This document shows positions 40,262-48,973 of a stretch of DNA of 64,000 nt, in pieces. The stretch's first letter is position 1, and every line of letters begins with the position of its first letter. Origin of the DNA: Bradyrhizobium stylosanthis (GTDB taxonomy: Bacteria; Pseudomonadota; Alphaproteobacteria; Rhizobiales; Xanthobacteraceae). The DNA lies in the NCBI RefSeq assembly GCF_001641335.1, contig NZ_LVEM01000003.1:143443-207442 (forward strand). Reading direction: 5' to 3'. The notes below the pieces were generated by a model, which was given only the letters and a program-made list of their open reading frames with translations, was not told where the DNA came from and ran no database searches. The position numbers were made by a program, and so were the translations under genes.

Positions 40262-41665
40262 ATGGCCACATCCGCAAGAACCATCCTCATCACCACGCTC
40301 GCCGAATACCAGACCCGGTTCTGGATTCCGGTCGCGCAACGGCTGCGCGCCGCGGGCGACGACGTCGAGCTGCTCGCCTTCGACGACCGCAGCGCCGAGA
40401 TGTCGGCCGCCGAAGGCGTGCCTGTCACGAACATGTACCGCGAGGGCCTCAAGACCGGCCCCTCGCCCGACGACCGCGGCGCCTTCGACGCGCGCGTCGC
40501 CGCCTACGGCCTCGACGGGACCAATTTCCTGTTCAGCCATGAGCGCTTCACCTTCGGCATCCGCGACACCGCGGCGCTGCGCCGGCGTTTCATGATCTAT
40601 GCCAATGCGATGGAAGCGGTGCTCGACCGGCTGGAGCAGCAGGGCAAGCGTGTCGAGCTGGTGCAGGAGCTCGGCGGCTTTCTCTCCGTCCTCGCGAGCT
40701 TTTACGCGGCGAGGCGCCGCAACATCCGCAACTGGTTCATCGAGCCCTCGTTCTTCCGCGGCCGCATGTACTTCACGCCGGACACGCTCGGCGCGCCCGA
40801 CGTGATGCCGGCGCCGGCCGACGCCGTGTCGCCTGAGGTGCGGGCCTATCTCGACGACACGCTGGCGCAGCAGGCCATCGTCATTCCCAAGAAGGACCAG
40901 CACCATTATTCGGCGGCCTTCAAGAAGGTCGTGAACCTGCGCAACGCCCGTCGTCTCACCGAAAAGCTGTGGGACCAGTTCGCGCTCGGCAAGCACCAGG
41001 AGTTCGGGCACAATCTGCGCCACGCCCGCGTGCACGCGGCGATGGCGCTCAATGCGACCCGGCTGCGCAGGCTGTACAAGCCGATCCCCGAGGCGCCCTT
41101 CGTCTATTATCCGTTCCACGTTCCCGCCGACATGGCGCTGACGCTGCGCTCGCCCGACTATCTCGACCAGGTCGCGACCGTCGACTTCCTGGCGCGGACG
41201 ATCCCGGACTCGCATGTGCTGGTGGTGAAGGAGCATCCCGCGCAGATCGGCGCGATCTCGGCCGACCGCCTGTTCGAGCTGGCGCGCCGGTTCGACAATG
41301 TCGTGCTGCTGCCGCCGCAGACCAACAATTACACCGTGCTCAACCGCGCCGACGCGGTCATCTCCGTCAACAGCAAGTCGGGCGCCGAAGCCTTGCTGCT
41401 CGGCAAGCCGGTCGTGGTGATGGGCGATGCGTTCTACCGCTCTTGCCCGCTGGTCTACGCGGTCGACCGTCTCGCCGACGTGCCCGCGCGGCTGCGCGAG
41501 GCGCTGTCCGCCGGGGCGTTCGATCCGGCCAGCGGCGCGCCGTATTTCGAGGCAGCCTGGCGCAAATCGCTTCCGGGCGAGCTCTATATCGGCGATGCCA
41601 AGCTGCTCGACACGTTTGCGGCCTCCTTGCGCACCGCGATCGGCGCGCCGGCCAGTGCGAATTGA
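40262..41665 (+). CDS. Capsule polysaccharide synthesis protein, KpsS/LipB-like
   Basis: A 467-residue protein with the signature of the capsule-synthesis family that includes KpsS: VKEHPAQIGA (about 322-331), then NNYTVLNRADAVISVNSKSGAEALLLGKPVVVMG (about 350-384). KpsC/KpsS are Kdo transferases that build the linker on capsule lipid; here no KpsC or ABC exporter is seen. In a locus with two CMP-ulosonic acids this is a good candidate for an ulosonate transferase. It follows the previous gene by 3 bp. Confidence 0.72.
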   Translation: MATSARTILITTLAEYQTRFWIPVAQRLRAAGDDVELLAFDDRSAEMSAAEGVPVTNMYREGLKTGPSPDDRGAFDARVAAYGLDGTNFLFSHERFTFGIRDTAALRRRFMIYANAMEAVLDRLEQQGKRVELVQELGGFLSVLASFYAARRRNIRNWFIEPSFFRGRMYFTPDTLGAPDVMPAPADAVSPEVRAYLDDTLAQQAIVIPKKDQHHYSAAFKKVVNLRNARRLTEKLWDQFALGKHQEFGHNLRHARVHAAMALNATRLRRLYKPIPEAPFVYYPFHVPADMALTLRSPDYLDQVATVDFLARTIPDSHVLVVKEHPAQIGAISADRLFELARRFDNVVLLPPQTNNYTVLNRADAVISVNSKSGAEALLLGKPVVVMGDAFYRSCPLVYAVDRLADVPARLREALSAGAFDPASGAPYFEAAWRKSLPGELYIGDAKLLDTFAASLRTAIGAPASAN

Positions 41666-41676
41666 ACGGAGCCGTC

Positions 41677-42426
41677 ATGCCGCTCGTCTCCATCATCACC
41701 CCATCCTGGAACGTCGAAGGCCTGATCGAGGAAACCATCCGCTCGGTGCAGAGCCAGAGCTTTGCCGATTGGGAGCTCCTGATCGCCGACGACTGCTCGA
41801 CCGACAGGACGCCTCAAATCATTGCTGCGATCGGCGAGCGCGATCCGCGCGTCAAGCTGATCCGCCAGGCGAAGAACGGCGGACCCGCGCTGGCACGCCA
41901 GGCCGCGATCGACCGGGCGCAGGGCCGCTACCTCGCCTTCCTCGACAGCGACGATCTGTGGCTGCCCGCAAAGCTGGAGCGGCAGCTCGCCTTCGCGCAG
42001 GAGAGAAAGGCCGCCCTCAGCTACACCGCGTTCCGCCGCATCAACGAGGACAACACCGTCACCGGACGGCTGATCGAGGTGCCGGCCTCGCTCAGCTATG
42101 GGCAGCTCCTGAAAAACACCGCGATCGCGACGCTGACCGCAATGGTCGATCGCGAGATATCAGGCCCCATCGCGATGCAGAACGAGGGCTATGATGATTT
42201 CTGCCTGTGGCTCTCGATCCTCAAGCGCGGCCATGTCGCGCATGGCCTCAACGAGGACCTCGCGCGCTACCGTGTCAGGGGTTCCTCGGTCTCCAGCCGC
42301 CCGATGCGCTCGGCCAAATGGGTCTGGCAGATCTACCGCAACGTCGAGCACCTCTCCCTGCCGCGATCGGCCTGGTGCTTCGGCCATTGGGGCGCGCGGG
42401 CCTGGCTGAAGCGGCGGGAGTTCTAG
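41677..42426 (+). CDS. Glycosyltransferase family 2
   Basis: A 249-residue inverting GT-A glycosyltransferase. VSIITPSWNVEGLIEETIRSV at 4-24, ADDCSTDRT at 41-49 (first acidic pair) and FLDSDDLW at 88-95 (DxD) are all present. There is no membrane segment. ACGGAG precedes ATG 41677. Donor and acceptor are unknown; it belongs to the glycan-assembly part of the locus. Confidence 0.85.
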   Translation: MPLVSIITPSWNVEGLIEETIRSVQSQSFADWELLIADDCSTDRTPQIIAAIGERDPRVKLIRQAKNGGPALARQAAIDRAQGRYLAFLDSDDLWLPAKLERQLAFAQERKAALSYTAFRRINEDNTVTGRLIEVPASLSYGQLLKNTAIATLTAMVDREISGPIAMQNEGYDDFCLWLSILKRGHVAHGLNEDLARYRVRGSSVSSRPMRSAKWVWQIYRNVEHLSLPRSAWCFGHWGARAWLKRREF

Positions 42427-42481
42427 ACGCATCGCCGGGCGCCGGGCCGAAAAGTGCGAAAACAACCCCATGCACAGTAGG

Positions 42482-42495
42482 GGTACTTAAATACC
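42482..42495. promoter_or_regulatory. AT-rich imperfect palindrome before uxs
   Basis: GGTACTTAAATACC is a near-perfect inverted repeat with an AT-rich centre in very GC-rich DNA, 90 bp upstream of the UDP-xylose synthase start. It could be an operator or part of a promoter; I do not recognise the protein that would bind it. Confidence 0.25.
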
Positions 42496-42584
42496 TTAGT
42501 TCAAAACCCACTTGGCTATTGGCGAGTCCGGCCGTTGCCGATACCACTCAGCCCGCTCCTGCCGCGGACAATCTGGAACCGATC

Positions 42585-43547
<963 letters not shown>

Positions 43548-43589
43548 GCCCGCTCGCAACTCCCCTCGTCCGCAGCGAGCCTGTCCGCT

Positions 43590-44933
43590 ATGAGCGCACC
43601 GTCCGGCATGATCAACGACCTCCGGTCACGGCTGGATTCGAAAACTGCGCTGACGGTTCTGGTGCTGCTGCACAGCGCCCTCACCTGCCTGTCGCTGATC
43701 AAGGTCGCGACGTTCCAGTACTATATCAGCTTCAGCGTGGACCGCCTCTGGGTCGCGGTCATCGTTGCGGCCGGCTTCTCCGTGGTTTCGTTGCTGTTCG
43801 TCGTCGCCCGCTTCAGCTTCGGCTACTTCGTCGGGTTCTATTTCTACACGATGATCCTGGGCTTCCTCTGGATCGAGGTGTTCTCGCACTACAGCTACGA
43901 GCAAGTGCCTGCAGGCATCTCGGCGGCGCTTGCGCTGGTGCTGTTCCTGCTGCCGTTGCTGTTCGTCAGGGGGCCGTTGCGACAGCGAATTGCGTTGTCG
44001 AACGCTCTTTTCCAGCATCTGCTGACATCGATCCTGGCCGTCTCGGCAATCACCATCGCCGTGGCGGCCACCTACAATTTCCGCCTGGTCTCGGTCGCCC
44101 ACATCTACGACTATCGCGACTCCATCGAATTTCCGGCAGCGGTGCGATACCTCACGGGCTGGGTTTCGAGCACGTTGTTGCCGTTCGCCTTCGCCTGCTA
44201 CTGGCTGCTCGGCCATCGCTGGCGCGCCGGCCTGGTCCTGATCCTGCTCCTGTTGTTCTACCCCATCACGCTGACGAAGTTCGCCTTCTTCACGCCCGCC
44301 TGGCTGATCGCCGTCGCCGTGCTTTCGCGCCTTCTGGAGGCGAGAACGGCAGTCATCGCTTCGATCTTCGTCCCGATGCTGGTTGGCCTCATCTTGATCG
44401 TCGTGACCGGCGCCCCCCTCAACAGCGTCCCCGGCAGGTACTTCGACATCGTCAACATCCGGATGATCGCGACCGCATCCAGCGCACTCGACATCTACAA
44501 CAATTTCTTTTCCAGCCACCCGCTGACCTGGTTCTGCCAGATCTCCGTGCTCAAGCCGCTGATGCATTGCCCCTATGAGGCACAGCTGTCCATCGTGATG
44601 CAGGACGCTTACGACCTCGGCAAATTGAATGCGTCGCTGTTTGCGACCGAAGGGATCGCGTCCGTCGGAATTTATCTCGCGCCTCTGACCGCGCTCGCAT
44701 CGGGCTTCGTGCTGGCGCTCGGCAACCGTGCGTCTGCGGGCCTGCCGCCCCGTTTCATCCTGATTTCGGCCGGCGTGCTGCCGCACGCCCTGCTCAACGT
44801 GCCGCTCTCGGTCGCCATGATCACTCACGGCGCCGCCCTGCTCTTTGTGCTCTGGTATGTGGTGCCTCGAAGTCTCTTCGCGGAGAAGCGCCCGTCGGAC
44901 GGGGAGCGCTCCCGATCCGGTACGGCTGGCTAG
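43590..44933 (+). CDS. Polytopic membrane protein, probable Wzy-type polymerase
   Basis: A 447-residue protein with about 10-12 hydrophobic helices and one long periplasmic-type loop (about residues 285-345, with FFSSHPLTWFCQISVLKP). This is the usual outline of O-antigen/exopolysaccharide polymerases, whose sequences are poorly conserved. It follows uxs by 42 bp, and its stop overlaps the convergent GT4 gene by 4 bp. The call is by topology and context only. Confidence 0.55.
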   Translation: MSAPSGMINDLRSRLDSKTALTVLVLLHSALTCLSLIKVATFQYYISFSVDRLWVAVIVAAGFSVVSLLFVVARFSFGYFVGFYFYTMILGFLWIEVFSHYSYEQVPAGISAALALVLFLLPLLFVRGPLRQRIALSNALFQHLLTSILAVSAITIAVAATYNFRLVSVAHIYDYRDSIEFPAAVRYLTGWVSSTLLPFAFACYWLLGHRWRAGLVLILLLLFYPITLTKFAFFTPAWLIAVAVLSRLLEARTAVIASIFVPMLVGLILIVVTGAPLNSVPGRYFDIVNIRMIATASSALDIYNNFFSSHPLTWFCQISVLKPLMHCPYEAQLSIVMQDAYDLGKLNASLFATEGIASVGIYLAPLTALASGFVLALGNRASAGLPPRFILISAGVLPHALLNVPLSVAMITHGAALLFVLWYVVPRSLFAEKRPSDGERSRSGTAG

Positions 44934-46123
44934 CGGTCCGCCGACCCGATCGCATCCCGTGTCAGCCGGATGAAGTCCGCAACGAACGCCTCGACGCGCG
45001 GCTCGAGATTTGGCGACAAATGACGGACCGTCGCGGGTGCCGCCGTTTGCGCAACCTCCGACATCTGATCGGCCAGCGCCTCGGCGTCGTGGATGCCGAA
45101 ATAGCGCGCGCGTCCCTCGGTCTGCTCGCGATGCACGTCGATATCGGACAGGATCATCGGAACGCCGAACGACTTGGCTTCCTCGACCGTCGTGCTCCAT
45201 CCCTCGCATTCCGAAGGATTGATGAGGGCGACCGACGCGCGCAGCAGCGCATAGACGTGATCCAGCGGAATCATCCCGAGGTGCCTGAAATTCGCGTCGA
45301 GACCGCGCGACCCGACCTCCTTCATGGTCCTTTCGAACAGATCTGGCTCGCGTGCGTCCTGCGTGTTTCCGGACGCCGCGACGACGACATCCAGCCCGCG
45401 GCGTTTCAAGAGATCAAGCGCCGCGACGACGACCCGGTGATTCTTGTGGCGCCAGAACTGGTTCGGCAGATAGAAATAGCGCGACGGCAGCTTGTAGCTT
45501 GCGATCACGTCGGACGGATTCGTGGCTAACAGGCTGGCTGGCGGCTCGGTCGCGAACCGGACCACGGAGACGCCGTTCTTCAGGCCCGGATAGAACCGCT
45601 TGAGATCGGCGAGCGCGGTGGCGCTGCTCACCATGATGTGCCGGCCGGACGCGATCTGGACCCGAAAGCCGAGATCGCGTCGCCAATAGGCGCCCCTGGA
45701 GAAAAGGTGCGGAAGCAGGCGGTGCTGGAAATCCGGAAACCAGGCGATCGCAGGGAACGGCAGGCGCCAGCCGAAGAAGCGCGCGGATTCGAACACCATG
45801 TTGATCCCGCGAATCCTGAATTCGGCGACGGCGGGGCCATCCAGACCAAAGGTCATCGCACGGGCGAGACCGGTCGCACGGGCAAGACCGGCTCCGGCGT
45901 GATCGAACACCGGCGAGCGCACGATTTCGACCGCGGGAATGCTGGCGAGAGTAGCGATCTCATCGGCGTCATCAGCCGTTCCCGCGAACAGCACCGGCGT
46001 CACCGCTCCGGGCGCGTATCTGTTAAGCGCCTCGAACAGATTGCGTTGATAGTTGTAGCCTCCCGCCCATAGGCGGCGCGGAATGTTGGTGAACGCGATC
46101 CGCAGCGGCGCACGCTCAGGCAC
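44930..46123 (-). CDS. Glycosyltransferase family 4 (GT-B)
   Basis: A 397-residue retaining GT. The N-terminal acceptor half begins IAFTNIPRRLWAGGYNYQRNL. The donor half has LPNQFWRHKNHRVVVAAL near 217-234 and the E-x7-E motif in NPSECEGWSTTVEEAKSFG near 306-324. It is the downstream partner of an epimerase gene (8-bp overlap) on the minus strand. It adds one sugar of the repeat unit. Confidence 0.85.
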   Translation of the reverse strand: MPERAPLRIAFTNIPRRLWAGGYNYQRNLFEALNRYAPGAVTPVLFAGTADDADEIATLASIPAVEIVRSPVFDHAGAGLARATGLARAMTFGLDGPAVAEFRIRGINMVFESARFFGWRLPFPAIAWFPDFQHRLLPHLFSRGAYWRRDLGFRVQIASGRHIMVSSATALADLKRFYPGLKNGVSVVRFATEPPASLLATNPSDVIASYKLPSRYFYLPNQFWRHKNHRVVVAALDLLKRRGLDVVVAASGNTQDAREPDLFERTMKEVGSRGLDANFRHLGMIPLDHVYALLRASVALINPSECEGWSTTVEEAKSFGVPMILSDIDVHREQTEGRARYFGIHDAEALADQMSEVAQTAAPATVRHLSPNLEPRVEAFVADFIRLTRDAIGSADR

Positions 46124-47048
46124 GAGCTTCGCCCTTGAACCATGCGACGTAGTCGGCGAGACCTCGCTCCAGCGGAATGCGCCAATCGAAACTCATGTCG
46201 CGCACGCGCCCGTTGTCGGCCAGCAGGCTGGTCGGATCGCCCGGCCGCGCGATGCCCGAAAACTGCAGGGCCGTCTTGCCGCCCCAATGCCCGATCAGGC
46301 CTTCGGCAATGCCGGCGACGCTGACACCGCGCCCCGAGCCGCCATTGATCACGCAAAAATCGTCTTGCCACGCCCCTTCCGCGACGCGCGCCAGCAGGCG
46401 AACGACGTCGCGAACGTCGGTCCAATCCCTGATCTCGGATCCAGTTCCTCCGAGAGTCAGCGTGCGCTGCTCGCTGCGCAGCCGCGAGCAGATGTCCCAG
46501 AGAAGCTGTTTGCGAAGGTTCGGACCGTAGACCGAGAACAAGCGCACGACGGCGCAGCGAATGCCGAAGCTCTGGACGTAGCTCTGGCACAGTTGCTCCA
46601 TCATCAGCTTGTGATGGCCGTAGGGCGACATCGGCGCCAGCGTCGCGCTTTCGCGGATCGGCCCGGCGTGCTTGGCGCCGTAGACGGCGGCGCTCGACAC
46701 GACGATCAAGCGGCTCTCTGGCGCAAAGCTGCGAAGCCACTCCAGCAGGCGCGCCGTGCTGGCCACGGTCCGCGAAAAGTCTTCGAACGGACGCTCCATC
46801 GACAGCCCGACCGACGATCCGCCCGCGAGGTGGAAGACATGCGACGGCACTCCGTGCGCGACGGTGAGCGCGTTCAGGTTGGCGGCGTCGACCTCGCCAT
46901 TGATCCAGGTCTGCAGGCCGAGCGCGCGCGCATCGGCTGGATCGAGGGCACCATGGCCAACGCCATGCACTGCATGCCCGCTGCTCGCCAGCTCGCGGAC
47001 GAGATGGCGCCCGATGAACCCGTTCGCGCCGGTGATCCAGATCGACAT
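46116..47048 (-). CDS. NAD-dependent sugar-nucleotide epimerase/dehydratase
   Basis: A 310-residue extended SDR. ITGANGFIGRHLVREL at 4-19, HLAGGSSVG, a VVSSAAVYG catalytic serine and YGHHK (Tyr/Lys) are present. It is most like UDP-glucose 4-epimerase or GDP-6-deoxy-mannose reductase-type enzymes. I chose ATG 47048; GTG 47084 would add 12 residues ahead of the Rossmann strand. It overlaps the GT4 gene by 8 bp. The precise reaction cannot be assigned. Confidence 0.78.
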   Translation of the reverse strand: MSIWITGANGFIGRHLVRELASSGHAVHGVGHGALDPADARALGLQTWINGEVDAANLNALTVAHGVPSHVFHLAGGSSVGLSMERPFEDFSRTVASTARLLEWLRSFAPESRLIVVSSAAVYGAKHAGPIRESATLAPMSPYGHHKLMMEQLCQSYVQSFGIRCAVVRLFSVYGPNLRKQLLWDICSRLRSEQRTLTLGGTGSEIRDWTDVRDVVRLLARVAEGAWQDDFCVINGGSGRGVSVAGIAEGLIGHWGGKTALQFSGIARPGDPTSLLADNGRVRDMSFDWRIPLERGLADYVAWFKGEARA

Positions 47049-47113
47049 GGCTACCTGATGTGCAGACGGTTGGTTTGTGGACACATTGCAATCCCAATTG
47101 TCATGGGCGTCCC

Positions 47114-47734
47114 TTATCGCTCGTCCGGCGACAACTCCCTGATCACAGTGGCAGGATTACCGGCCACGATTGAATACGCCGGAACGTCCTTGGTGACCAC
47201 GGCGCCGGCAGCGACGATCCCGCCCTCACCGATCGTCACGCCGCGCATGACCATCGCGCAAGCGCCGATCCACGCATCGTCGCAAATCTTGATCGGACGA
47301 TCGTCGAGCGAGAGCTTGCGCGGGTGGCCCAAGGTGAAGATCTGCTTCGCCTGCTCGTGCCGCTCGGAAGCACGGATCGGATGAGAGAGATTGTCGAATA
47401 TGTTCACCGAATGCGAGATCAGGACGCGATTTCCGATGTCGATCGAGGCACCCGACCATATGCGCGTGCCGACGCCGACATAGCACCACTCTCCGATCGT
47501 GATGCGGCCGCCGTGACCGAGGATCATCAATTCTCCCCGGACGTGAGAATGACTGCCGATGGCGATCTTCTCGCTATCGCCCAGCGCATTCCGGATCCGT
47601 GCGCTGTGAGCCAGGAACGCGTCAGGATGCAGTCGGCAGGTCGCCCGCCCGATCAGGCGCTGGACGATAAAGTGCCAATTGATGCCGTCGATAGCATGCG
47701 CGCAGCGGCGCACCAGCGTGGAAAGGCCGGTCAT
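47114..47734 (-). CDS. Hexapeptide-repeat acyltransferase
   Basis: A 206-residue left-handed beta-helix transferase of the maltose/serine O-acetyltransferase type. A C-terminal catalytic block, ISHSVNIFDNLSHPI (about 116-130), is followed by ICDDAWIGACAMVMRGVTIGEGGIVAAGAVVTKD and AGNPATVI. It would acetylate a sugar in this glycan. The legionaminic pathway needs an N-acetyltransferase (LegH) that is not otherwise found here; this protein is a candidate but has no specific signature for it. Confidence 0.8.
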   Translation of the reverse strand: MTGLSTLVRRCAHAIDGINWHFIVQRLIGRATCRLHPDAFLAHSARIRNALGDSEKIAIGSHSHVRGELMILGHGGRITIGEWCYVGVGTRIWSGASIDIGNRVLISHSVNIFDNLSHPIRASERHEQAKQIFTLGHPRKLSLDDRPIKICDDAWIGACAMVMRGVTIGEGGIVAAGAVVTKDVPAYSIVAGNPATVIRELSPDER

Positions 47735-47881
47735 CAGCGCACCCTCTCACGTCGCAGGATCGAACGTGTCCGGATTCTCAAATGACACCTCCAACGGAGT
47801 CAGCCTCCGTCCTCCACCGAATGAGCAAGTTGGAAGTCATGCAGTCAATCGGGAGGACGCGCGACAAATGCTCTAGCATGG

Positions 47882-48970
47882 CTACAGGCGCCCTACGAGA
47901 TCGACAAACGCTTTCCACTGCACGTCCTTGCCATAGATGTCGCGCATGCGCGCCCGCCCCAGCGCGGCGATCTCGGCCGATCTGGACCAAGCCTGGAGAC
48001 TGCGCGAGATGACTTCGGCGGCCTGGTCGGGGGTACCATAGGTCTCGATCGTGACGCCGTCCTGCATGCCCTCCGGATATCGTCCGGCGTCGGACACAAG
48101 CAGCGCACCGCACCCCATGGCCTCGAAGCAGCGCATATTGCCGCGATCCTCGCCCGCCATGTCGATCGCGCCATTGAGCACGATCTTGGATGAGCCGATC
48201 AGTTCATAGAGATCCCTTCCGAATACCGGAGGTCTTGCGATGGCCGCGATGGCGTCGGGGCGCCTGTGACGGCCCAGCGGCAGCAATCGTCCGATCGGGC
48301 TCTCGGCGAGCCTCGTCAGGCGCGATGCGTCGAGACACAGCACGATATTGTGGCTGTCGGCGAGGTGCGCGACCCGCTCGAGCGTTCTGGCCCGTGCGCG
48401 ATGATGCCGCGAATAGCCGCCGACGAAGACGACGTCGATCGGACGTTCGCCGTGACCATATTCGTCCATCACCGGATCATGCGCCGGACGGAACAATTCG
48501 CCCCGGCATCCCTTGCCGCGCCAGAAGTCGAGGATCGAAGGAAAGTTGCCAAGCACGGCGCCATAGGCCGTGAAATCGGCATTTCCCGACGGCGCCGCAC
48601 GCCAGCACAACGTCGTCTTCACGCAGCCCGGCAGCTTGGCAACGAATGTACTGGGGTAGCGTACCGGATCGAGATTGTAGAACACCTCGGTGGCATGATG
48701 CTCGATCTGCGCGAGCAGAATGGCCTCGAGCGTCGGCTCGCCCGACATACCCTGCTCGCGCGCCCAGCGGCGCTGCAGGACCTCGTCGTCGCCATTGGTG
48801 AAGAAGGCTTCCGGCGATCCATCGAGTACGGGTTGCAGGAAATGCGCCGCACCGAAACGGTCGTTGAGAAACACCTCGCGCCGCGCGTCGAAGCTGAGCG
48901 CCTTTGCCGCAAGTTGGTTGAACCGCGGCAGATAGGACGGATAGAAGCAGCTATTCTGGAACAGACGCAT
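47882..48970 (-). CDS. CgeB-like glycosyltransferase
   Basis: A 362-residue protein of the CgeB/Glyco_trans_1_2 type. The N-terminal part has YNLDPVRYP, and the C-terminal GT-B half has VVFVGGYSRHHRARARTL, LNGAIDMAGEDRGNMRCFEAMGCGALLVSD and a final helix. Members transfer sugars in surface glycans or flagellin modification. It lies 3 bp downstream of asnB on the minus strand. Donor unknown. Confidence 0.75.
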   Translation of the reverse strand: MRLFQNSCFYPSYLPRFNQLAAKALSFDARREVFLNDRFGAAHFLQPVLDGSPEAFFTNGDDEVLQRRWAREQGMSGEPTLEAILLAQIEHHATEVFYNLDPVRYPSTFVAKLPGCVKTTLCWRAAPSGNADFTAYGAVLGNFPSILDFWRGKGCRGELFRPAHDPVMDEYGHGERPIDVVFVGGYSRHHRARARTLERVAHLADSHNIVLCLDASRLTRLAESPIGRLLPLGRHRRPDAIAAIARPPVFGRDLYELIGSSKIVLNGAIDMAGEDRGNMRCFEAMGCGALLVSDAGRYPEGMQDGVTIETYGTPDQAAEVISRSLQAWSRSAEIAALGRARMRDIYGKDVQWKAFVDLVGRL

Positions 48971-48973
48971 CGC

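Noticed and set aside
43626..45209. 527-codon minus-strand frame
   Set aside because: Antisense to the probable Wzy. It also runs into the 3' end of the GT4 gene in another frame; composition is Arg/Gln/Glu-rich noise.
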